Source: Syngnathus acus (taxonomy: Eukaryota > Chordata > Actinopteri > Syngnathiformes > Syngnathidae). From it: a stretch of 64,000 nt of DNA. This document shows, one piece after another, positions 10,901-22,218 of the stretch. The notes beneath the pieces are model-generated. The model was not told where the DNA came from. It saw only the letters and a list, made by a program, of their open reading frames with translations, and ran no database searches. Position numbers and translations under genes: made by a program. The stretch lies in assembly GCF_901709675.1 (NCBI RefSeq), contig NC_051094.1, positions 8,860,501 through 8,924,500 of the forward strand, read 5' to 3'. How positions within the stretch are numbered: the stretch's first letter is position 1; each line of letters starts with the position of its first letter.

Positions 10901-13900
10901 GTCTTAGTTAAATGGCTTTAGGATTGAAGAGGACTATGCCATTTATGTTTGTGTCCGACTTCAAAATAAAAGCAATTTTTGTATCTTCTGCCTTACTCAT
11001 GAAACTTCCGCTCACCGCAGTGTTTTGATTCAAACACAAGTACTTTATGTTTTTTTTTTTCCTATTTCATGCTCTTGTAGTTTTACCTGTTTTTAGTAAA
11101 AGCTTGTTTGAAGGCAGGACTAATGTGACAGAGCAGATCAGTGAAGCAGTGGCACAATGGTGATGACTGGGAAGGGCGGGGATCAAATGCTTCTGGTGTA
11201 GATCTGAAATGAATCAGACCAAGAGTTGATGATACGATCTACAGCAATGATAATATAAAACTGAAAATAATCTTAAATCGTTACCTGTTAACAAAGAAAC
11301 CTTTCGGACATGATGTAATGTCACACCTTTGTCCCTCTGTGGTCACCACTGTAATATACATAAAGTCTCCTTGCAGCTTCCTGTGTCCTGGAGGAGGGTC
11401 CCAAGAGCTAAGAGACAAGTCCTGAAGGTAGCTTGGGACCTGATGATGACAAAACTCAACAGGTTAATGACAGTATCGAATTGCGCAATCCGATTGAATG
11501 TATTAGTACAGACAGTATCCCACTTGTGGTTTGGAGCTTTGTGGTAATAGGGCCATCAGTGGTCTGTCAGAGGAACCAGGAAGGAGGTACTGGGGGGGTG
11601 TGCAGTCATTATTGGCTGCTTCTGGTTTTGGGTTGCTTGACGAGCGTTTCAGATTCTTTCCATTTGGCAAGCTCGTTTCTGCAGCAGTAATAATGTACAG
11701 TTTTTCAGATTTGTCTCAACAATGACCTTCTGAAATGAACACACGTGAAGTATGCAAACGTGCTCACCTGATGTTTGCGCAAGCGTAAGTGTTTCCAGTA
11801 TGCTTGGTGAACGTCCTTCTCTCAATGCATCCCGAGGTCCAGAAGCCCGCAACAGCTCGAGGACTCGAGACAAGTGCTGCCTTGCTGAGCGGGCGGTGAA
11901 AGGCTCTGGATAGTCAAAGTCACATAGAAGTAGAGTAAATGTTTGAATGAGGGAAAATGAAAAATTTCACCCCAACTGTGCATTTATTTCTGAAAATTGT
12001 ATCTTATGAGTTAATTTGATGAGCATTTCAAAAGTCAATATTCTGATTTAATGATCGATGCTGACGAAAAATGCCATTGATGCCAATCAATATATTTGCT
12101 GTAAATACAACCCATTCAGTAGAAATCAATGACAGAAACAAGGTGCTATACCTTCAACCAGACGAAGGATTGCACCAGGTTTGAGTCCTTTGACATTTTG
12201 CAATCCGACAAGGGGGTCGAGGGTTGCACCAGCGAAGGCCAGGGACAGGTTGGTGCGCGGAGCAACTTCATCTCTCGAGAGCAAAGTCGTTAGCGCGTCT
12301 TGAACCAGCCAAAATACACGAACCTTCGCACACAAAAAAACAACAACACAGGAATGAAATAGTCACAATTGTACTGTATATACTTTATGGCAAAAATGCA
12401 AAGTATAATAAACAATAATATTTTTAAATGAACACCACTCTGACAGGGACAATTAAAAGTGACCACTATGACTGTTAAAATTGTTGCTAGTACCTAATAA
12501 AATGCCCAATATATTCTTTGTGCTCTCAATAGCAACATTAGCCAAACTTGCACAATCCGATGAGATCAGATACAGAATGAGGAAAACAAGTGCGTTTTGT
12601 ACCTGAAACTCAAAAGGCTCCAATCCTGCTCCCTGGATCTTGACCGGGAATGATGAGTCATCGTCTTGCTTGATTGTCGGAGCATCTTTTCCATGAGTAA
12701 CACTGATAACGTCTGTTTGGAGGGAGAAACCAGGAAGTCAGTCTTCATACTGTTCGTTCAATACTGCCCATTTGACTTAAATGGCTGCAGAGAAAATGAA
12801 CAAATCCCTTGGAATGTCCTCAGCTCAGGTTCAAATCCAGTCTTGCACTGACTCGACTACTGCTTGGAGGAGTTATGTCATAGTTGAGGTCTCTGAATGT
12901 AGCTACCGTATTCTCAACTTGTTCTGGAGACCACAAAGTATTTGAGACTGAATCAACAGTACCTCTGCTGGTTACAGCCAAGTATTGCACTAAATATTTC
13001 CCTTCTCGCTTGAAGCACAGTTGAGCTGTATTTAACTTAACATTCAGGTATAATTTGTATTGAACTTTTCTGCAATACCTTTTAAATGGATCATTTACGC
13101 TGATAAATATTAAATTGGTTCTGATGAGCACAAATTACCATAAGTTAACTACACTGTTAGTCATTTTGTTGATCCTTTGGATAATATTTTTTTAACGTAG
13201 GACTTGGTGTAAAAAGTTCTCAGGCCTAAAGTCAATAAACAATTTAATGTGTAGTATACATGACACACAAAGAGGGAGAATGAGCAAGCGCTAGGTGAAA
13301 GTGAATTTCGGCAACAAAAAAAAAAAGGGTGTGTCTTTACTGGCATACAAATAACTACTCAATCAGGAGAAGCAGGACCTAGCATGTATAACCTACATTG
13401 TGACTAAACCTGTTGAATTTGCCTATCAGCCTTCATGTCATCCAAGGTTGAAGTGACAGCCACACCCAGCAGCGGCATGTGGAAACTGCAAAGTGCTACA
13501 ACCCAAACTAACACGGCTTCAGCCTTGCATACATGCATGCATGTGCATGCTACTACACCTTTTCCAAGCAGTGCACACTCATTTAGGAGGAATGTGGCTG
13601 TTCTACAATAAAACCCTTGCTGTCAGCGTGGGAGTCCACTACTGGAAATCACCCAAAGAACAGCTTCACTCTTCACAATTGGTTGGAGGAAGTTTCCTCC
13701 CCTTTTCTGGCCATCCGCCACCAGCCTTTTCTTACTACTGCACAAACCTTCATAGTTGACAAGTTAATTTTCATGCCCAAAACTTATTTAATCAAAGGTC
13801 ACTTGTCGTCACATTGTAATAAGGCGTTGAACAGTGTGCCAATACATTTAGGAGGATAAGAAGGCCTTGGGGCACTCTCACCTGCAGACAGGCCAGCACA

Positions 13901-14211
13901 CATTCTACCGTAACCACTCCAATCTGTCTAAGGGGAGTGGCAACGTTAAGTTGTAGGAGAATGAAGACTCATTAATTCCTGGATATCAGTTTTTTCCTCC
14001 CCTCTGAATTTGCACTATGAATACCAAAAGGCAGACATACTCGTAGCAGCAGAAGCATGTTGAATGTCCCACCCCCCTTTTACTCTCCAACGGGGAGGTA
14101 CGAAAGAAAAAGAAGGAAAAGAAAAGTAAAGTCACAAGCATGTTTGGATTTCTCACCGTTCGTCTTGGCTTGAGTTCTTCCTGCTGCTCCCTTCCTCACT
14201 TTGTCCTTCAT
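4977..14211 (-). CDS. cluh: Clustered-mitochondria (Clu/CLUH) family protein, divergent paralog
   Basis: Clu proteins are cytosolic RNA-binding proteins that bind mRNAs of nuclear-encoded mitochondrial proteins and keep mitochondria spread through the cell. About 27 coding exons are visible. N-terminal: 14157-14211 (first ATG of that exon), 12603-12712, 12152-12323, 11768-11905, 11524-11678, 11285-11439, 11087-11203, 10394-10526, 10220-10312, 9972-10139, 9697-9877 and about 8891-9315, followed by about 15 more to 4977-5520. Landmarks in order are a ubiquitin-like N-domain (FPVKIQGAGLEPFEFQ, LDPLVGLQNVKGLKPG), DCTPPQYLLPGS, WDPPPGHRKLQGDFMYI, the CLU core (AIVDYRGVRLSAQ, FYILDVFRTFP), then TPR repeats (GEDHPYIARLD). 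The charged, Ala/Glu-rich tail is uniquely coded in the last exon. Many positions differ from canonical CLUH and one acidic insert is missing, so this may be a second paralog rather than the direct cluh orthologue; the symbol is provisional. Phases agree through the exons checked. Confidence 0.88.
12713..14156. other. Large 5' intron of the Clu-family gene, nothing coding seen
   Basis: Only short ORFs without family resemblance. A purine/homopolymer stretch occurs at 13316-13326. No repeat family was recognised and no conserved exon is suggested by splice sites. Confidence 0.5.
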
Positions 14212-15069
14212 GTCTGTGTGTTGATTCCCTTTTTCTTTTGGTGTTTTGGCTTTACTATGCTGAAAAGTGCTGCAGTCTTGCTTCAAGCTGAAATGCAATG
14301 ATTGTCCTTAAAAACGTGCAGCTGGATAACTTGTAAACCTTACAGAATGAAAGTAAATGACTGTGTAGGACTATGACTCCTGCCCCTTCTGTTCTGCAAA
14401 CTCAACTTATCTGTTCTCACTCTGTATATAAAAAAGAAAAAAAAAGCCCCACCCTCTTGTTGCTCCACAGTCAGCCTACTCTGCGTGTCTCCAACACTTT
14501 TTTGTTAGCTTGCTTGGGTGTGTCTATGCATTCTGTGCTCACTTTCTACCCCAGGCATGTTTCACTCCCTGAGCCTAGAGGGAGGGGAATGTGGAAGTTA
14601 AGTACGTACACGTTTTGATTGACAGTTTAGACCTCAGTCAACCCATGAATCATTCAATTTGAAATATTATGCTGGCAACATTGGGTGACGTGCTTATGTC
14701 TTAGGGCAGTCATATATAAATGAAACTACTACAAATAAATGGTTGCGTGTTTTTGGTTTTGTTGTTTTTTTGGCCGCTTCCTCAACTGGGTGCGTCTGCC
14801 TTGTGATGTGGTTACTCACGAATTACTGAAAAATTCATTTACAAATCGACCGACTTCATTCTATGTTGGACCAGGACTCCATAAACATAACATTTCTATT
14901 TTCAACACATCTCAGAAGAACGGAGATGTCACGCACGTAAATCGTAACGTTGATTCTTTACCTCATATATGCTATTTATGTTTACAGCATTTGAATGAGG
15001 GGAAAAATAAAGGACGGGCGCTGCGATTATGGAACGCTTTTTTGTGTTTTTTACAGCATCGTACTCACC
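14157..15069 (-). other. 5' UTR exons and first intron of the Clu-family gene
   Basis: A minus-strand donor (CGCCACG then GTGAGTAC) ends a noncoding exon at 15069. The next exon begins after TTGCATTTCAG at 14288 and contains the first ATG at 14209-14211, giving MKDKVRKGAAGRTQ. The exon upstream of that ATG is open in frame but has no earlier ATG. The intron between (14289-15068) shows no other gene. Confidence 0.65.
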
Positions 15070-15465
15070 GTGGCGTCGGAAAACGTTGTCACTCGTGACG
15101 TATCGCAGTGTGGGGGCGGGAAAATGGTGTCTTCAGGTTCTCCTCGTATATTTTACTGCCACGTGACACTTTAGATTATTTATACGGCATATTTCCGATA
15201 ACATTCTACAGTAAAATGTACAAATACTAACATTGATAACCGAAATAATTTTGATCGGAAAACATTTAGATTTGGTCCTTTTTTCCCCCAGCTAACGCGT
15301 CATGTGTAATATTCAAATACACACTGCATTTTCAAATTCCCGATATTACCTCAATGTTGCATTATTTGACAGTCAACCGTCCTTGGCTAATGGCTACCCA
15401 GCTGGTCGGGGCTTGCACAATAACAACTACGAAGCATTTCCACCTTAGCATTTTGCAGTTTGTCG
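15070..15465. promoter_or_regulatory. Bidirectional promoter between the Clu-family gene and ddhd2
   Basis: The Clu first exon (minus) ends with a donor at 15069, and a plus-strand noncoding exon of ddhd2 ends at 15465 with TGTCG followed by GTGAGT. Both transcripts must therefore start within these roughly 400 bases. A GTGACGTATCGC motif resembling a CRE half-site lies near 15095. A CACGTGAC E-box lies near 15160. No TATA box is obvious. Confidence 0.6.
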
Positions 15466-15800
15466 GTGAGTTTAAGTCTAGCTTTTATGTTGTACTTGAA
15501 TGTAGCTAGAATGTGAGACTCGTAAACGTCGCTTTCCGTTTCGCAACCTTTACCAAGCTAGCATGTAAACAAACATTTCTCCTCAAAGCTGTGATGGTGG
15601 ACAAGAAACGTTTAATTAAAATATTTTTTAAATGCTGCTACATGTGATCTTTGGGCAGCTGTGTACATTGTGTGTACATAGTTTGTGTCCTATATTTTAG
15701 TTTCGTGGTTATGCAATGACAGTTCGCGTAAATGTAAACACCAATATGCGTCCTCCCAAAGGTCGAGTTTGACTAATAGGAGTGTGTTTATGTTGTCAAA

Positions 15801-15820
15801 CTTGACTTGACTTGACTTGA
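15801..15820 (+). repeat. Short tandem repeat (CTTGA)4
   Basis: Four perfect copies of CTTGA, just upstream of the ddhd2 start codon. It overlaps the likely 5' UTR or the end of the first intron. Too short to suggest more than a microsatellite. Confidence 0.8.
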
Positions 15821-15872
15821 GTCAAACACCCTCCCACAGGTCACGGCAGGGGCTTGGCATAAGATTGAGCCA

Positions 15873-18800
15873 ATGTCCCTTAGTTCTGCTGACCAGGGTG
15901 GTCTTACTCAGGCCGCCCCATCCACCGAAGACAAGGACCAGTCGAACTGTCCCGATGAAGTTGTGACTGCAGAGAACACACATGTGGACCAGGTGTGTGT
16001 GCATCCTTTTTTGTGCAACCTACTGTTAGTGTTGTGTTGATTTCAGGGTGATCAGGCTTGGTGATATCCTGAGTGGGAAGGAGTTTGTGATGTGTGGTAA
16101 CTGTACATCCTTTTCTCAAATGTACCCTACTGATTGAAGTTTTTTTTATCATAGGTGTCATACACAAGGCTTGTGGGCGAGATCTGGACATCAGTGTTTT
16201 TTTTTTTTATGTGTATGAGCACATTTGATTGTTTGATTTCAAATCCGTTATGGTGATGTACAGATGTTGAAAATTGTGTCAATGTTGCTGTTTCATCAAC
16301 TGTTTCATCATCTGATTGAACGTTTTGTTGTGCTTCCATATCTTTATTGTGGTCGGTTCCTGGAAAGTATGTCAACAGTGATTAGTGAAATGCAAATTAG
16401 CAAAGAAAACGACTAGCAACTGTTATAATCCAGTGGTATGCCCCCCTCCCTTGACTGAGCCTCAGGCCACAGAGAAAAGCTTGACCAAGTCCTGAACATG
16501 TGATAAAAGAAACAATGTGGCTCTCTGCAACAACTTCTGACACCTTGCACAACTCCAAGGCTGTGCCAGGCAGGACTGAAATAGTCTATTGACTCAGCAT
16601 TGTCACAATTCACACCACTCAAGGGTCCATCAATCTCTGTGCTCACTAATTCTTATTTAGCGTGAGACTTGGGTTGTGCTCCTGTTCTAAAGGACAAAAA
16701 TAGCTGCTACATTCTTTACCTGCTGAGCGACAGCACGGCAAAATGAAGACACTGTCCTTGTGTCTTGAGAAAGAAATAGTTAGGCTATACATGGAAATCA
16801 CATACTGTTCTTTTTTGTGGTTGCACACACTGTTAACATTTGGTGACAGGGTATTGCATTTACTTTCCCAAGGTTAAGCAACTTTTAATGGCTCTTAGGA
16901 AAGACCTTTTCCAAATTATTCATTATTATTTCTGTAAATGTCAACACCCTCCTGACTTGTTTCCTGACTTAGCAATTGTGTGATGATGTGTCAAGTAGTG
17001 GAAGGCTCCAAATGGTTACGATTCAAGGAAGTAGGGTTGTTTACAAGCTGGACTTGTGTCACTCGCACAAAGAGGGGGGGCTGGATGAGCAGAGGGCAGA
17101 GTAGAATAGAGCTTTGTCTGCCTGACCAAGTGGAAAGCAGGCCTGATTCCTTCCTGTTTGTTGTTCTTTACTTTGGCAAATTGTCACATTAGGAGCTTAG
17201 TGGTACAAAACAGACGGATCTCTGACCTTTATAATGTTTAACTTGCATATTGACACATTTGGTGTGTTTTTTTAAATGTATTATTATTTTTTTTACAGGG
17301 ACTGCCGGCAGGAGATGAAGCCTCTCCCGGTTCGACTTCATCCTTTGAGATGCTCGATATGGAGCCTGTCCCACCTCCTTATCAAAAAGTGCAGCCTCAC
17401 TGGTTCTTCTACAAACAGGGCGATGACAATGTGCTTTGGCTCCCTTTTAGCAGGGAAGACTCAGACAAATTAGAGAATGCCGACAATGCAAGTAAGCATG
17501 CTCAAACTGTGCCTAGACACCTCGATTACACCTGGTCTAACGTGTCATGTCGCTCTATGTTAGGAGGCAACAATGAGGAGGTGGTGGTGGCCGTGGAGGG
17601 CGAGCGTTATGATGTGCATGTCAAGGAGAGGAAGTGCTATGCCGTGTACTGGGAACAAAAACCTATTGAGGTTCGCCGCTGCACGTGGTTCTCCAAAGGA
17701 GATAAAGACATGAGGTTCACGCCATACTCTGAAGACTTCAGCAACAGTCTGGAGGTAGTCTGGCACCAGGGAAGCTCCTTCACATCTGGCTCGTTCCTCA
17801 ATAAATCGTTGACTTGTTCCAATTTTACAGGACGCTTACATGATCGCGGTTACTTTAGACGAGTGGAAAAGGAAGCTGGATTTTCCCACGGGAGAGACAG
17901 TCATTTTACACAATCCCAAGGTGATTCCTTCACCTAGAATGTCGCCGTAATTACATTTATGACAAAGCTGCATTCTTCTATTTTAAAAAAAATATATATT
18001 CTCATCTTTTCCTCTCCCACTTTTTCAGCTGATGATGCATTATCAGCCAATAGGATTGCAGGAAGACTGGATCTCCTCGCCATCTGAGAACACCCGTCCT
18101 AGAACAGTCAAACGTGGCATTAACAACATCCCTGTAGAAATTCCTGATGGTATGTTTTTTTTTCCCTCCAACATTGTAACATTCCCATACTGGCTACTTT
18201 ATTTTGGTAACCCATTAGAAGTGCTGTTTTAGAATATGATAACAGTTACGTTTACTATTTGTTTAAAGGTGAACCCGAAAAGGTGGACCACCTTGTGTTT
18301 ATGGTCCATGGTATCGGTCCTGCATGTGACCTGCGTTTCAGATCAATCATACAGTGTGGTAGGTTTTTTTTTATTTTCATTTTTATGCATGTTCTCTCCA
18401 CTGTACTGAAATTGATCATTCCTTGTCTAGTGAACGACTTCCGAAGTGTGTCACTGTCCTTGTTGGCTTCTCATTATAAGAATGCTCAGCTCGAGGGCAA
18501 GGTTGGCAAAGTCGAGTTCCTCCCAGTGAACTGGCACAGCGCATTACATGGAGGTGCCACTGGTGTGGATGAGTAAGTGTATAAAAAAAAAAACTTGAGT
18601 GTAAACACTTACAAAGCTACCTCATTATTTCGGACTCACTGGATTTTGTTCGATTTATTTTTCTTCTCATTTCCCAGGGATATCCATCGGATCACTCTGC
18701 CTAGCATCAGCAGACTGAGACATTTCACCAATGACACGCTGCTAGACTTGTTTTTTTACAATAGTCCCACCTACTGCCAGACCATAGTGGACACAGTCGT

Positions 18801-21800
18801 CTCAGAGATCAACAGACTGCACACTCTCTTCAAACAGAGACACCCCAAGTTCAAGGGGGAAATTTCCGTCGTGGGTCATAGCCTCGGTTAGAAACACATT
18901 CAACTTTTCAAGTCACCTTGAGCATTGAAACACATTTTGTGTTGTTATCGTTCTTTCAATAGGTTCATTGATCCTGTTTGACTTGCTAACCAACCAGCTA
19001 AATGGTTCAAAAGAATCTGCAAAAGAGGAGGTACACGTGTGTTCACAATGATTGCTTTCTCAGTAATTGCACGAAATAGAGAGTTAACAAAAACCCAACA
19101 ACTTTATGCTGAAGGTGCTGTCTGATGACCCATGTCATCAGGACCATGATACACTAGAGCAGACTCTCACCCGACTGGGACTACAGCAATACTCAACAAT
19201 ATTGAAGGCAGAAAACCTGGATCTGGAATCACTGGTGACACATAAACATGAAAAAGCAAAATGTCTTGAGGAAACTTTTATAATGTACTTTTTTTCTTTA
19301 GGCTCTTTGCCAGGAAAAAGATCTCAAAGATATTGGAATTCCACTTGGACCCCGGAAGAAGATCCTGAAATATGTCAAGAGAAAATACTTTTCAGAGGTC
19401 AGAAATGGTTATTTTTTTGTCAAAGTCAAGGTTCTTTAAATGTGTTTTAGGTGCTTTATCTGTGATAGCAGCAGTTACTTACTGTATTTAAAAATGTTCA
19501 CTTAGGATTCCAAAACAGGACGCCTGGCACAAATGCGACAAGGTTCCCTCTGCTGTGAGGACAATGGTAACCAGTCTCCGGAATCGGCAGTGGGAAAGGG
19601 CCAGTTCCTCAGAACACAGTCCATCACCAGCGCTGTAGATTATGAATATTTCAACATGGGCATCGGACAGGTACCAAGCATGCATGCATGGAAAGGATTA
19701 TTTTTGCTTCCAGCCTTCATGCATCACCCTCCTGCTTCTCTCCCGCCTGCTTACCCGGACAGACCAGTGGAGGCATAGCCAAGGGACAGGTTTGTCTCAA
19801 GTGGTTTCCACATGATAGCCTTGAAACACAGCATAGTCCAGGGGTCACTGATATGATGCTCGCCGGCACCAAAAAGTGCATCAGTAAACCGAAGACCTGT
19901 TCCAAAAGTAGTTCGCCAATGGTTCGATATTGTGATCACTGAAGTATGGTGTAGAAGCTTTCAATTTATCAGTACCAAGAAGGTATTTCTCAATTTAACT
20001 AAAAAAATTGGTGACCCCTGGGATAGTCACTTATGATCAATATTGTTTTATTGGTCGTAACAGACTGTGGAACCCAGGACCATCCTCACTTTCTGTTCTC
20101 ATCCACTCCTGCATGAGTGACCAGCTCTCTTCCTTGCATGCGCTCATTCACTTTCAAAGTTGTTTTGAAAATCTTTTATGATTGCTTTTTGAGAAAAGCG
20201 ATTGAACATTCTCTCTTTACAGGTATCTGTTGATTATCCACAGTTGGCGTTCCAGCCTCAGACCTTTTTTGCGTTTGGATCCCCGATTGGCATGTTCCTA
20301 ACAGTCCGTGGACTTAAACGAATTGACCTCAACTACAGCTTCCCAACCTGCAAGAGCTTTTATAACATCTACCACCCGGTGGGCAACAAAAAAAAAAATA
20401 CTATCAGACATTGGGTTGATGTAATCATGTCTGATCATTTGGATGAAAACGCAAAATCATCTGTCTTGTCTTGTGTTGTGCAGTTTGATCCTGTAGCTTA
20501 CCGGATTGAACCCATGATTATTTCAGAAGCTGAGTTTGAGCCCATGCTCATTCCACACCACAAAGGCCGCAAGAGGATGCACTTGGGTATGGACCCCCCC
20601 CCCCCCTTCCCCAATCTATGTCAAACACTTTTATAGCATGACCTTTTCTTCAGGAATCCTAAAAATATGCCTTTTTTTTATCTACTAGAACTGAAGGACA
20701 GCTTGGCCCGCATGAGCATAGATTTGAAAAATAATCTATTGGGATCGATAAGGACAGCTTGGAAGTCATTTTCCAGACCGTCTGTTGCTGCACTGCCCCC
20801 AATAGATGAAGGGGTAACTACAACAGATGGAAAACTTCAGGAAACGCAAGGTAGATTGAGTTTTTGTGCTTTGTGAAATTGACGGCATATTGTGTAAATA
20901 TGTGGAGTATTGTAAATGTGTGTGTGCGTGGGCATGTGCCCATCTAACCCCCTTGTCTTCGCACTCCTCATTCTCTGCTTGCCAACATCCTGCCTGTTTG
21001 TCTCTTAACTCTGTCTGGTGGTCACATCTGCTTCCTGCACTTCTTTGCACTTTACTGTGAACCTCAGCGTTGGCTCCAGTTTGCGCCTCTGCTCAGAGGG
21101 AAGAACAAAGAGGTGACTTTTGGACTAAAATATTGGAGTGGCCCAGGGCCCTTCATAGGCATTACTTCCAAGGTAAGCCAGGCTAACATGGAAGAGGTAT
21201 AATATTTACTTAAAATGGGATAGGCTCCAGCACGCCTGCAACCCCCGTGAGGAAAAGTGGTTCAAAAAATGGATGAATGGATTTTTTACATTTTGTGAAA
21301 GGCAAAAAAAAATCACGACTGTGTCATCATTTTTTTAATTTGAAATCTTTGTCCCCTTTTTGAACACAATACAGTGAGCTACATCATTCTTGTCACCGAG
21401 AGTCATACTTTAGGCGATGTAACGTTTGACAGCTCCATGACTGATTGCTTTTTTTTACAAATTGTTGTACTGTCAAAACATTTCTTCAACACTGTCATGA
21501 ACTAAATAGTTCAGGACTATTTATGTGGTGCTCCCTTTTCAGGTGTCATGCACGCATGTTCAAAGTATGTATTATTATGTCAGTGGCAGGTGGTGCAATT
21601 TAAAAATATGTACAGACTAATTTTGCTCGTTGAAATTTGGCTCTGACCGACCAATCAGAGGACGGAAACATGCTGATACCATTGAGGGCTGGCGCTCTGG
21701 TCCTGTGAGGACTAATTTTATATTTGATTGGTTATAGAAGCAAGGTGGATCACTGGTTAGCACATCCGCCTCACAGTTCAAAGGTGCAGGGTTTGATTCC

Positions 21801-22218
21801 GGCTTTGGACTTTTTGAAGAATAGTCCTAATAAGCAGATATCTAATATATTTTTCTGTTGCCCCTGCAGGTGAGAACGAGGATGTGGAATCGTCAAGCTC
21901 AGCAGAGCAGCCGCAGCAGGCAGAGCACGCAGAAATAAAAATGGGAATGTTGAATGGAGGGCGACGGATCGACTATGTGCTTCAGGAAAAACCCATCGAG
22001 AGCTTCAACGAATATTTGTTTGCCATTCAGTCTCACCTTTGCTATTGGTAAGTCATACGTGATAGTCAGAAGAGATGCCCCTTTCATTTGAATTACTTGT
22101 TTTTATTTTTCCCTGTAAGATTTTTATTTCTGACTTTTTGTCTCTCAGGGAATCCGAGGATACCGCTCTGTTGCTGCTGAAGGAGATTTACGACAAACTG
22201 GATGTGACATTAGAATAG
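15873..22218 (+). CDS. ddhd2: DDHD domain-containing phospholipase/triglyceride lipase 2
   Basis: Intracellular phospholipase A1 and brain triglyceride lipase of the Golgi, ER and lipid droplets; human DDHD2 is the spastic paraplegia SPG54 gene. Exons: 15873-15992, 17299-17491, 17564-17754, 17831-17920, 18029-18149, 18269-18358, 18431-18572, 18678-18886, 18963-19030, 19115-19234, 19302-19397, 19506-19670, 20223-20378, 20484-20586, 20689-20850, 21870-22047 and 22149-22218. Phases agree throughout, giving 757 residues (human about 711). Domains in order: WWE-like (PHWFFYKQ to [13 protein letters not shown]), lipase core with [14 protein letters not shown] and the GHSLG nucleophile elbow (Ser codon 18880-18882, motif split by an intron), SAM ([10 protein letters not shown] to [11 protein letters not shown]), and DDHD ([43 protein letters not shown]). 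A possible extra in-frame exon lies at 21068-21172. Start MSLSSADQ is the only in-frame ATG of its exon. Confidence 0.97.
15993..17298. other. ddhd2 intron 2, no gene seen
   Basis: About 1.3 kb between coding exons 1 and 2. Minus-strand ORFs of 60-95 codons overlap one another without family resemblance or splice support. A poly-T run lies at 16197-16208. Confidence 0.5.
19831..20028 (+). mobile_element. hAT-type MITE with terminal inverted repeats and target-site duplication
   Basis: A 182-bp element at 19839-20020 begins CAGGGGTCAC and ends GTGACCCCTG, a perfect 10-bp terminal inverted repeat. It is flanked by 8-mers GCATAGTC (19831-19838) and GGATAGTC (20021-20028), which differ at one base, as expected for an old 8-bp hAT duplication. 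No ORF of note. It sits in a ddhd2 intron between coding exons at 19670 and 20223. Confidence 0.85.
21068..21172 (+). CDS. Candidate in-frame cassette exon of ddhd2
   Basis: The segment is preceded by GAACCTCAG (acceptor) and followed by GTAAGC (a good donor). It is exactly 105 nt, enters in phase 1 and leaves in phase 1, matching the flanking exons at 20850 and 21870, and has no stop in the ddhd2 frame. It would add 35 residues starting [17 protein letters not shown], inside the variable linker of the DDHD domain. I know no counterpart in the human protein. It is inferred only from sequence form. Confidence 0.45.
21217..21281 (+). repeat. Interspersed repeat, 3' tail fragment
   Basis: GGGATAGGCTCCAGCACGCC followed by CCCGTGAGGAAAAGTGG and AAAATGGATGAATGG is the standard tail of the same fish repeat family seen at 4553-4727. 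It lies in the ddhd2 intron just after the candidate cassette exon. Confidence 0.7.
21744..21810 (+). repeat. Interspersed repeat, tRNA-like head fragment
   Basis: GGTGGATCACTGGTTAGCAC, ATCCGCCTCACAGTTC and GGGTTTGATTCCGGC form the A/B-box-like head of the same family. Head and tail are in the same orientation but reversed in order (tail first), so these are remnants of two insertions or a rearranged one. It is not a functional tRNA; no cloverleaf is complete. Confidence 0.65.

Noticed and set aside
14209-14298. Upstream start (LHFSLKQDC...) for the Clu-family protein
   Set aside because: The upstream codon is TTG, and a splice acceptor TTGCATTTCAG lies across it; the first ATG of the exon is at 14211.
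21744-21810. tRNA gene
   Set aside because: Has A/B-box-like words but no complete cloverleaf or anticodon arm; it is the head of a dispersed repeat.
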